DNA of 17,275 nucleotides. Origin: Ectocarpus siliculosus. Taxonomy: Eukaryota; Sar; Phaeophyceae; Ectocarpales; Ectocarpaceae. The stretch covers positions 2,474,930 through 2,492,204 of the forward strand of contig FN649749.1 of assembly GCA_000310025.1 (NCBI GenBank), given 5' to 3'. Positions 15,329 through 17,275 of the stretch are shown here, piece after piece. Under the pieces are notes generated by a model that saw only the letters and a list, made by a program, of their open reading frames with translations, had not been told where the DNA came from and made no database searches. A program made the translations under genes and the position numbers. Within the stretch, counting starts at the first letter, position 1. The number at the start of each line of letters is the position of its first letter.

Positions 15329-16012
15329 TGTGTGTAATCGGTGTCGAATCGACTTTGACACATGCCATGACGTGTATTTACGAATACGCAGGCTCTCAAC
15401 GACCTTCGCCGGGGGGGTGGCGCCGGTGCGAAGATCGAGCACATTCTTCCCCACCTCGACAGCAGCGCCAGCATCACCACCGGCGGCGGCGGCGGCGGCG
15501 GCGCCTCTGCTGCCGGTTCGCGACCGACCAGCCCGGACCTGTTCGGCGGCAAGCAATCTCCCCGACTGTCGCAAGACCCCGCCGTCGCTCCCCAGCAGCC
15601 TGCCGTGGAGGCTACTCCTCCCGCTGCCGCTGCTACGAGGACATCTCCTCCTCCTCCTCCTCCTCCTCCCGAGGCCACAAGCGGCTCAGCGGCTGGGACC
15701 GGTGCCGCCGCCGCCGCCGGGGGGGGCGGGGGTGCAATGCTCTCGATCGCGAACCCCAGCCTGGTGGCCTCTTCCGCAGCCGCGCCCATGTCTGCCAGCA
15801 AGCTTAGCGGCGGAGGTGTTCAGTCGTTCCGGGGCAGGGGGGGCGCATTCGGGATGCTCCTCCACAAGGTTCAGACGACGCAGTCGTCGGCGGGGGGCTC
15901 CGTGTCTGGAAGCGGCAGGGGTGGGGGGGTCGCGGTTGGGCTGGGCTCGGACGGGGCGGGGGTGGTTGAGGATGACGAGGGGTCTAGTGTTTCTGGCGGG
16001 GTCCCGCCGTGA
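572..16012 (+). CDS. Intron-rich gene for a large coiled-coil/low-complexity protein, 19 exons, 5' end uncertain
   Basis: Exons (start-end): 572-664, 1305-1530, 3072-3189, 4118-4199, 4745-4891, 5638-5739, 6357-6497, 6907-7065, 7698-7758, 9085-9236, 9695-9866, 10340-10407, 10894-10986, 11586-11781, 12380-12690, 13393-13536, 13921-14037, 14510-14614, 15392-16012. Every junction is GT..AG and phases match throughout; the sum is 3108 nt, ending in TGA. Thirteen of 18 introns are phase 0, and 13 of 18 exons end in AG before GT. Exons are GC-rich, especially at third codon positions. The protein alternates Glu/Arg/Leu/Ala-rich helical stretches with Ser/Gly/Pro linkers and ends in a long disordered tail. 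There is no signal peptide (if ATG 581 is the start), no obvious membrane segment and no recognised catalytic motif. The family is not recognised; a scaffold or cytoskeletal role is a guess. The start may be ATG 581 (GAAATGG context) or lie upstream of the window. Exon 11 has a probable frameshift, and exons 3 and 4 have alternative boundaries. Confidence 0.75.
665..1304 (+). other. Intron 1
   Basis: GTGAGT donor and CTCTAG acceptor. T-rich, with a CCCA-rich run near 1250-1264 just upstream of the acceptor's pyrimidine tract. I see no gene or mobile element in it. Confidence 0.6.
1305..1530 (+). CDS. Exon 2 (Ser/Asp-rich linker)
   Basis: Opens after CCCCTCCCCTCTAG in phase 0 and reads MKVDHTRDMVRLSMLDSV, then a Ser/Asp/Gly/Glu/Pro-rich stretch (about residues 53-106 of the model), likely disordered. 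Donor CCTG|GTGAGT, phase 1, strong. The exon begins with an ATG, but the previous exon joins it in phase 0, so I treat that Met as internal. A weaker alternative GTGGGG donor lies at 1515. Confidence 0.75.
1825..1890 (+). repeat. Dispersed repeat family A, copy 1
   Basis: TATCGCTC, then CCCGG, then TTGTAGGGATGCGAGGTC recurs in the same orientation at 15218-15257 in the last intron. The flanks (GGTTAGCC.., GGCTTGGC..) also resemble those of the other copy but are more diverged, so the full element may begin some 100 bp upstream. Confidence 0.6.
2108..2218 (+). repeat. Dispersed repeat family B, copy 1
   Basis: Diverged match to 7397-7500 (intron 8), same orientation. Shared landmarks in order: GAAAGACCACCCGTTCGA versus AAAAGACTACCCTTTCGA, CCATAGTC, ATGTGTT, and GTCTT(C/T)ACAG followed by AGTGG. 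A MITE lies about 30 bp downstream of this copy only. Confidence 0.5.
2251..2468. mobile_element. 218-bp MITE with ~49-bp terminal inverted repeats and TA target site
   Basis: The left arm (2251-2299, starting CCGTATATGACACAAGATAA) and the right arm (2420-2468) are near-perfect inverted repeats, differing at only a few bases. Each end is flanked by TA, as expected of a TA target-site duplication. The interior continues as a weaker foldback and contains no transposase. Non-autonomous Tc1/mariner- or Stowaway-like elements have this form. The superfamily assignment is inference from the TA flanks. Confidence 0.85.
2846..2946 (+). repeat. Duplicated copy of the exon 3 acceptor region (decoy 3' splice site)
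   Basis: Matches 2986-3094: ACAAGCCT.CGTGT, a T/C-rich stretch with CTCTTGCTT, then CGCAG followed by TCGCGACCAACTTGTTCG (real copy TCGCGGCCAACCTGTTCG). The copy's AG is at 2922-2923, 148 bp before the used one. Read in the gene's frame after this AG, a stop (TAA) follows within about 12 codons and no GT donor is well placed, so it looks like a non-functional decoy. Confidence 0.75.
3072..3189 (+). CDS. Exon 3 (Ser/Pro/Arg-rich linker)
   Basis: The acceptor follows a good pyrimidine tract (CCTCTTCTCCTCTCTTGC..CCGCAG). The phase-1 start and phase-2 end fit exons 2 and 4 exactly. It encodes a Ser/Pro/Arg/Gly-rich linker (ASPVPRHLSSRASWGGPRPS...). Donor AAG|GTTGGT. An alternative is a shorter exon after CTCAG at 3110 in another frame (AETQPQERDASQRPEPDK), which is also GC3-rich but does not match exon 2's phase. 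Confidence 0.55.
3215..3655 (+). repeat. Degenerate minisatellite, unit about 28-30 bp
   Basis: Repeated units built on GCTTTGTTTGGYCACCCATRATAT. The cleanest adjacent copies are near 3269-3340; diverged copies continue at about 3460-3510, 3520-3600 and 3600-3640. The interruption near 3360-3420 is unrelated. The long minus-strand reading frame here is a by-product of the repeat. Confidence 0.7.
3775..3816 (+). repeat. 16-bp tandem repeat, about 2.6 copies
   Basis: CGGGGTATCTTTTCGT occurs at 3775-3790 and 3791-3806, then a partial CGGGGTATCT copy. A preceding GGTTTT may be a remnant copy. Short and intronic, with no function suggested. Confidence 0.8.
3981..4117 (+). repeat. Tandem duplication (~77 bp) ending at the exon 4 acceptor
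   Basis: Copy 1 is 3981-4039 and copy 2 is 4058-4117. Shared: GTGTCGTGAA, CAGCTCAAGGG, CGCRTGCRAGGCGT and ACCGCCG. Copy 2 ends CCGGCTCAG (the modelled acceptor); copy 1 has CCGCCTCTG there and lacks AG. Both copies carry an upstream CAG|CTCAAGG. Confidence 0.75.
4118..4199 (+). CDS. Exon 4 (coiled-coil segment)
   Basis: Encodes GQHMDNIMARQRQLELGAEA followed by EKKRLEK, strongly charged and helical; donor AAG|GTACAC, phase 0. The modelled start follows CTCAG (phase 2). An alternative in-frame start at 4076 after AAACAG adds 14 residues and has a better pyrimidine and branch-point context. A third AG at 4124-4126 would give phase 0. Confidence 0.7.
4200..4744 (+). other. Intron 4
   Basis: GTACAC donor. 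The acceptor TTTTTGGAG is preceded by a long T-rich tract (4700-4740). Nothing else was recognised in it. Confidence 0.6.
4745..4891 (+). CDS. Exon 5 (coiled coil)
   Basis: Forty-nine codons, phase 0 to 0, reading VVERNRVLSQDLQRERAERQ and on to DTIAALE. Heptad-like spacing of Leu/Val/Ile with Arg/Glu makes it the clearest coiled-coil stretch, continuing from exon 4. Donor CTCGAG|GTACAT. Its last ~28 bp is the founder of a three-copy tandem series downstream. Confidence 0.88.
4864..5387 (+). repeat. Three tandem diverged copies of the exon 5 end plus donor and intron start
   Basis: GCCGCCCTCGAGGTA occurs with its exon end at 4891, 5027 and 5199. Between copies the sequence is also related: GACTTTGAG, CTCT, GTACCT/TTTTTTCGCC, then TCTTT.GTCGCTCAAT.TATTTT and GGTGAAGAAC (5000-5009, 5161-5170, with a remnant at 5378-5387). 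Spacing is 136 then 172 bp, so whole exon-end/intron-start units were duplicated. Confidence 0.85.
5001..5027 (+). CDS. Possible 27-nt cassette microexon (duplicate of exon 5 end)
   Basis: Lies between TATTTTTGAG and GTAAAT, so it has both splice signals. It reads VKNTVAALE in phase 0 to 0, so inclusion between exons 5 and 6 would add nine residues without shifting frame. The exon 5 end reads DTIAALE. It would be flanked by an unusually short upstream intron (109 nt). Whether it is spliced in cannot be decided from sequence. Confidence 0.35.
5638..5739 (+). CDS. Exon 6
   Basis: Thirty-four codons, phase 0 to 0, reading GVWGELGVAHDQRLGLMGAV and ending REAEAQLEE. Acceptor CTGCTTGTCAG, donor GAG|GTTGGT. 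The end is coiled-coil-like and runs into exon 7. Confidence 0.85.
5740..6356 (+). other. Intron 6
   Basis: Contains an A16-like run near 5893-5909 and twin hairpin repeats at 6141-6305 close to the exon 7 acceptor (CCGTCAG). No gene is supported in it. Confidence 0.6.
6141..6301. repeat. Two related hairpin units, MITE-like
   Basis: AAGAGGGGGCYCCGATATAAGAG occurs at 6141-6163 and 6236-6258. Each is followed by a stem-loop. Unit 1 pairs 6156-6174 with 6182-6199 (loop about 7 nt). Unit 2 pairs 6241-6259 with 6283-6301 (GGGGCTCCGATATAAGAGA arm). These look like duplicated or nested foldback elements; no target-site duplication was assigned. Confidence 0.65.
6357..6497 (+). CDS. Exon 7
   Basis: Forty-seven codons, phase 0 to 0. 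Reads ARDERVSLGAKIGSLREDLG then SLWAMLGKLGDIDAINQSIS; an amphipathic helix-like segment continuing from exon 6. Acceptor CGTCAG, donor CAG|GTTTGT. Confidence 0.87.
6498..6906 (+). other. Intron 7
   Basis: Contains a GCTGATGCTCCTGCTGCTGC patch and otherwise ordinary intron sequence. Nothing else was recognised. Acceptor CCCCTCCAG. Confidence 0.6.
6907..7065 (+). CDS. Exon 8
   Basis: Fifty-three codons, phase 0 to 0. Reads AEELSKLVLSASEEVSAGAA, then an Arg/Ala-rich stretch and LDLPNEDIGSELARLLNE. Ala/Ser/Leu-rich, likely helical. Acceptor CCTCCAG, donor GAG|GTGAAG. Confidence 0.88.
7066..7697 (+). other. Intron 8
   Basis: Contains dispersed repeat family B copy 2 (7397-7500) and a C run of about 18 (7644-7662) just upstream of the exon 9 acceptor, where it probably serves as the pyrimidine tract. 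Confidence 0.6.
7397..7500 (+). repeat. Dispersed repeat family B, copy 2
   Basis: Diverged direct match to 2108-2218; landmarks CCCTTTCGA, CCATAGTC, ATGTGTT and GTCTTTACAG..AGTGG occur in the same order. Confidence 0.5.
7698..7758 (+). CDS. Exon 9 (short)
   Basis: Sixty-one nt, phase 0 to 1. Encodes SKFTLPRALSSDEEMVALSH plus one base. Acceptor GTTGCAG, donor ACG|GTGAGA. It is required to bring exon 8 (phase 0) into register with exon 10 (phase 1), which supports it. Its donor end is duplicated downstream. Confidence 0.75.
7737..7850 (+). repeat. Duplications of the exon 9 donor region
   Basis: GAGATGGTGGCCC occurs at 7737-7749 (exonic) and 7784-7796, with a variant GAGATGCTGGCCC at 7802-7814. 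The following GGTGAGAACCAAGGGGGG is echoed by CAGTGAAAAACACGGGGGG after the third copy, giving a second GTGAAA site at about 7822. Confidence 0.75.
8045..8998. mobile_element. Possible non-autonomous DNA element with AGTGGC subterminal repeats
   Basis: Copies of a motif around CAATAGTGGCA cluster at both edges: 8123-8130, 8158-8170 and 8876-8887 in one orientation. GCCAC.AT..CGGG occurs at 8893-8904, 8922-8935 and 8985-8996 in the other. The outer ends, CCGATCTAGTGGC (left) and GCCACTATCGGG (right), are imperfect inverted repeats flanked by CTG on both sides. Clustered subterminal repeats are typical of DNA transposons. Boundaries and class are uncertain. Confidence 0.35.
8241..8366 (+). repeat. 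Two 63-bp tandem repeats
   Basis: GGATCTAGAACTGGGTAA occurs at 8270-8287 and 8333-8350, exactly 63 bp apart, within longer related units. Because 63 is a multiple of three, an open frame at 8238-8822 carries 21-residue repeats (ADLELGN / TDLELGK). No evidence shows that this frame is translated. Confidence 0.75.
9085..9236 (+). CDS. Exon 10
   Basis: Phase 1 to 0. A Gly/Glu/Ser-rich start (DSGEGSQEKEDGHEKQGSGY) is followed by a helical stretch, LSSFEREVRTLRTMQAEALA. Acceptor TTTTCTCAG, donor GAG|GTGAAG. It is followed at once by a GA microsatellite (9240-9262). Confidence 0.87.
9237..9694 (+). other. Intron 10
   Basis: Begins GTGAAG and continues into a (GA)n run; otherwise ordinary. Acceptor GCCATGTAG. 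Confidence 0.6.
9695..9866 (+). CDS. Exon 11, with a likely one-base frameshift
   Basis: The first 31 codons (LRDKAREAVLRMDLSANEAF and on to HEKGW) have GC-rich third positions (about 90%). From about 9788 the straight frame becomes Gly/Asp/Glu-rich with only about 50% GC3. The frame starting at 9789 (CKSELETGKNVGAATPTGVP) is about 88% GC3. I infer one extra base near 9779-9789, either an error or a real frameshift. Straight reading ends in phase 1 and joins exon 12 at 10340. The shifted reading ends in phase 0 and would join at 10342. Donor AAG|GTAGGG. Confidence 0.7.
9867..10339 (+). other. Intron 11
   Basis: Contains a TTG-rich run (9903-9933). Nothing else was recognised. Confidence 0.6.
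10340..10407 (+). CDS. Exon 12 (short)
   Basis: Encodes LDEDALDYACALLCRPGTTH then VH; donor CAC|GTGAGA, phase 0. The acceptor region is GTGCAGAG, so either CAG (10339, phase 1) or GAG (10341, phase 0) could be used; the choice is tied to the exon 11 frame. A second CACGTGAGA lies at 10459-10467 as a decoy donor. Confidence 0.7.
10408..10893 (+). other. Intron 12
   Basis: Contains a CACGTGAGA decoy donor at about 10459 and an (ACA)n patch near 10540-10552. No gene is supported in it. Confidence 0.6.
10894..10986 (+). CDS. Exon 13
   Basis: Thirty-one codons, phase 0 to 0: VSRSRTQHLYMAWSALKLAQ then EQRRSAMKNAQ, helical and basic. Acceptor CACAACAG, donor CAG|GTGGGT. Confidence 0.87.
10987..11585 (+). 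other. Intron 13
   Basis: A/T-richer than most of the window around 11330-11540. Ends with CCCCTGTCCCCTGTCCCC repeats and CTTCTTACGAACAG. Nothing else was recognised. Confidence 0.6.
11586..11781 (+). CDS. Exon 14
   Basis: Phase 0 to 1. Reads ALVERAHREYMAASVPPAVA, an Ala-rich helix with AELEKQRRE, a Pro run (EPPPPAYEAF) and LSKSILEAFE. Donor GAAG|GTGGGG. Exon 15 continues the last helix (EAFE-AELLRIRHES), which supports the junction. Confidence 0.88.
11782..12379 (+). other. Intron 14
   Basis: Ends with a tandem duplication (12176-12379) whose second copy provides the exon 15 acceptor. No gene is supported in it. Confidence 0.6.
12176..12379 (+). repeat. Tandem duplication (~110 bp) ending at the exon 15 acceptor
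   Basis: Copy 1 (12176-12270) and copy 2 (12291-12379) share TCGAGGACG.GTGGTCA, GGCAYGCRAAAC, ATGAGTACC, CCGCCTCTC and GAATACGC. Copy 2 continues GCAG and is the used 3' splice site; copy 1 reads CCAAAC there and has no AG. Confidence 0.85.
12380..12690 (+). CDS. Exon 15 (helix then Ser/Gly/Asn linker)
   Basis: Phase 1 to 0, 103 codons. Starts with the helix ELLRIRHESLAAVSRAGEGI, then a low-complexity stretch rich in Ser, Gly, Asn and Ala (with SGSNASPSSSK), and ends SMLRMVDGHPGTEEWLKE. Acceptor TACGCGCAG, donor GAG|GTGAGG. The middle is probably disordered. Confidence 0.88.
13080..13125 (+). repeat. Duplicated copy of the exon 16 acceptor (decoy)
   Basis: CTCGCTGTTGTC..GATTTACACAG followed by GTGGTGTCCAAC matches CTCGCTGTTGTCC..GATTTGCACAG followed by GTATCGTCCAAC at 13355-13404. 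The decoy AG ends at 13116, 276 bp upstream. In frame it reads VVSN then a stop (TAA), against VSSN in the used copy. Confidence 0.8.
13242..13269. repeat. Perfect 10-bp stem-loop
   Basis: GTCGGGCTGT pairs with ACAGCCCGAC across an 8-nt loop. An overlapping CTGTCGGG / CCCGACAG pairing extends it. It lies between the two exon 16 acceptor copies. No T-run follows, and a bacterial-type terminator is not expected in this context. Confidence 0.7.
13393..13536 (+). CDS. Exon 16
   Basis: Forty-eight codons, phase 0 to 0. Reads VSSNIVEVWEGTREALTSLA and continues LERRVTALEGVRASDQDICQ. Helical. Acceptor TTTGCACAG, donor CAG|GTATGG. Confidence 0.88.
13537..13920 (+). other. Intron 16, pyrimidine microsatellite
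   Basis: About 120 bases (13763-13885) are almost pure C/T on the + strand (CTCTCTCCC and CTTTTT motifs), just upstream of the exon 17 acceptor (AACTCGCAG). It probably doubles as a long polypyrimidine tract. Reading frames across it are artefacts of the repeat. Confidence 0.75.
13921..14037 (+). CDS. Exon 17
   Basis: Thirty-nine codons, phase 0 to 0. Reads LAQRMAELQSTLDPARLSKR then NKSSTHLLDAEKNRNACQA. Donor GCG|GTAAGC. A (GTT)n(GCT)n microsatellite follows within 12 bases. Confidence 0.87.
14038..14509 (+). other. Intron 17
   Basis: Contains (GTT)7(GCT)n at 14049-14091 just after the donor. Acceptor GTCCTTATAG. Nothing else was recognised. Confidence 0.6.
14510..14614 (+). CDS. Exon 18
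   Basis: Thirty-five codons, phase 0 to 0. Reads AYMRALKRLKEQLKHWREAC then GCGFDPSLLSDVARQ, a basic amphipathic helix. The donor CAG|GTGCCG is the weakest in the gene, but the exon ends in CAG and phase 0 fits the next exon. Confidence 0.83.
14615..15391 (+). other. Intron 18
   Basis: Contains poly-C runs (14991-15001, 15143-15153), an A run (15196-15212), dispersed repeat family A copy 2 (15218-15275) and (GTT)n at 15292-15328. No gene is supported in it. Confidence 0.6.
15218..15275 (+). repeat. Dispersed repeat family A, copy 2
   Basis: Direct match to 1825-1890, strongest over TATCGCTC..CCCGG..TTGTAGGGATGCGAGGTC. A poly-A run lies just upstream of this copy and is absent from the other. 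Confidence 0.6.
15392..16012 (+). CDS. Exon 19, terminal exon with long low-complexity tail and stop
   Basis: Starts in phase 0 after ATACGCAG: ALNDLRRGGGAGAKIEHILP. It then runs 206 residues of Gly, Ser, Ala and Pro tracts to a TGA at 16010-16012. Homopolymeric runs include Gly7 (GGC repeat near 15481), Pro8 (CCT repeat, 15649-15668), Ala5 and Gly5. A more complex island reads GGAFGMLLHKVQTTQSSAGG, possibly a short interaction motif. The end is acidic (VVEDDEGSSVSGGVPP). Almost certainly disordered. Other frames stay open here only because of GC richness. Confidence 0.87.
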   Translation, partial: ALNDLRRGGGAGAKIEHILPHLDSSASITTGGGGGGGASAAGSRPTSPDLFGGKQSPRLSQDPAVAPQQPAVEATPPAAAATRTSPPPPPPPPEATSGSAAGTGAAAAAGGGGGAMLSIANPSLVASSAAAPMSASKLSGGGVQSFRGRGGAFGMLLHKVQTTQSSAGGSVSGSGRGGGVAVGLGSDGAGVVEDDEGSSVSGGVPP

Positions 16013-16830
16013 TGTGGAGGGGGTTGGCCACCCGCTCCGTTCGACGTACAGCAGCATGTGCCGCTTGTCTTGAGGGTGATTTGTTTTGCGTTTTGTTCCC
16101 AGCCCCCCGGTGGAGAGGAGGCTGGATTGTTTTTTTAGCCGACGGCACTCTACGTTCCCGTCTTGGAGCGAGAGCTTATGTAGTCTGCTGAGAAAAACTG
16201 GACACGTTGTCGCTCTTTTTTTTTTTTATTTGTTGAGGCGAGCTTGGTGGCTTGGGGGGCGTTGTTCCAGACTTCTTTGTGGCATGGAAAGTGTGTGTGT
16301 GAGATGGGAGATGGTTCTCTCGTAAAGCGCTCGGGGGGGCCGGCCTGTCTGGCCGTCTTGGCTAGGGATGTAACCCCGACTGTGGTTCGCGATTGATTGT
16401 CGTGGCTGCTGTGAGTAGTGCTCTTTGAGAGTATTTTCTATTTAATTGCGAGGAGGCGGTGGGCGGGCGTCGCTGCTGCGGCAAGCTACATATTTCCATA
16501 TTGAGTAGCAAACGCTGATTGGGTGAAACGTATACCTACTTCGTAGCATCTTGACCTTTTTTTTTTGCTGATTTGGTGCTAGCTCATAGCATGTTGAGCA
16601 CTGCGGACTGAGCGACAATTCTTTCATATTCAGCATCTTGAGTATTAACGCTGATTGGGTAACGGACGTGCAGCGACCCCGCTTCCAACGGCGGGAGTAA
16701 GAGCTGGTTTCGACGAGAAGGAGGCTGCTCACAAAGGTATATTAGTGTTGTTTTTGGTCGGGGGGGGGGGGAGATGTGACGTGTCCATCTATCTGGTGGC
16801 ACATGGCGAATTCCCGGTAGTCGATCACTC
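16013..16830 (+). other. 3' UTR / downstream flank
   Basis: T- and G-rich sequence after the stop, without a convincing open frame on either strand. No AATAAA was seen; a TGTAA at 16369-16373 resembles some algal polyadenylation signals but is weak evidence. It contains a diverged repeat pair at 16510-16662. Confidence 0.5.
16510..16662 (+). repeat. Diverged ~139-bp direct repeat in the 3' flank
   Basis: AACGCTGATTGGGT occurs at 16510-16523 and 16649-16662. GTAGCATCTTGA, ATAGCATGTTGA and TCAGCATCTTGA lie between them, indicating shorter repeated units too. Confidence 0.65.
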
Positions 16831-17275
16831 CGGAGGGGGGGGGGGGGGGGGCAAAAAACCTTCCCCTTTTTCCCCTGGGGAACAAAAACCCCCCATCCCC
16901 CCGTTTTTGGGGGGGATTGGCCTCTTTTTGCTTCTTTTGCTTCCGAGGGAATCTAAAGAAAATGTTTTTTTGGGGGGGGGGGGCCCCCCCAAAATTTCTT
17001 TTTTGGCCCGCGGGGGCTATTTATTTCCCCCTGGGGGGGGGAACCCAAAACCCCAAAACTTTAAAATTTGGCCCCAGGTTTTTTTCCCCAAAAATTTCCC
17101 CCCTTTCTCGAAATTTTTGGGAAAAGGGCCCTTCCCCCGGTTTACAGGGGGGGAACCCCGGGGGGGGCAAAGGGAAAAAAAAGTTTTTATGGGCCGTTTT
17201 GGCCCCCCCCCTTGGAGGGGTGAAAAAAACCCCCAAAAAATTTACTTTTTTTTTTTGGGCCGGGGCTTTTCTCCA
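16831..17275. other. Low-quality homopolymer-rich contig end
   Basis: Blocks of G, C, T and A runs, matching the texture of 1-240. The change is abrupt at a run of about 20 G (16834-16851). No feature in it can be trusted. Confidence 0.75.

Noticed and set aside
15025-16073. Long overlapping frames on both strands over the last exon
   Set aside because: GC-rich low-complexity DNA keeps several frames open. Only the frame starting at 15392 matches the upstream splice phase and ends in a sensible stop.

Overview
This is a eukaryotic nuclear window with one intron-rich protein gene on the + strand, traced as 19 exons from about 572 to a TGA stop at 16010-16012. GC-rich exons with GC-rich third codon positions sit between T/G-rich introns of about 0.4-1.5 kb (mean near 0.7 kb). 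GT..AG splicing, phase-0-dominated introns, simple repeats and small inverted-repeat elements resemble brown-algal (Ectocarpus-like) genomes. That taxon is inference from gene architecture only. I see no bacterial genes, RNA genes or CRISPR array.

Layout: 1-240 is homopolymer-block sequence that looks like a poor-quality contig end. 241-571 is an upstream intron or 5' flank. 572-16012 is the gene. 16013-16830 is 3' UTR or flank with a diverged repeat. 16831-17275 is a second homopolymer-block end. Splice phases agree across all 18 introns: 3108 coding nt, 1035 codons plus stop, if the first exon starts at 572. The 5' end of the gene may lie outside the window.

The product is a long charged protein. 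It has helical, coiled-coil-like segments (exons 1, 4-8, 10-11, 13-15 and 16-18), low-complexity Ser/Gly/Pro linkers (exons 2, 3, 9/10, 15) and a 206-residue Gly/Ser/Pro/Ala tail (exon 19). I do not recognise a named family. A cytoskeletal or centrosomal scaffold role is only a guess from composition.

The most unusual feature is that short tandem duplications repeatedly span this gene's splice junctions: the 3' splice sites of exons 3, 4, 15 and 16 and the 5' splice sites of exons 5 and 9. At exon 5 three copies of the exon end lie in a row, and the second is flanked by AG and GT as a phase-neutral 27-nt microexon. This resembles the tandem-duplication route to splice-site and intron gain. 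Introns also hold a 218-bp TA-flanked MITE, a possible larger inverted-repeat element with an in-frame 63-bp repeat, twin hairpins, a minisatellite and two dispersed repeat families. Exon 11 shows a likely one-base frameshift.
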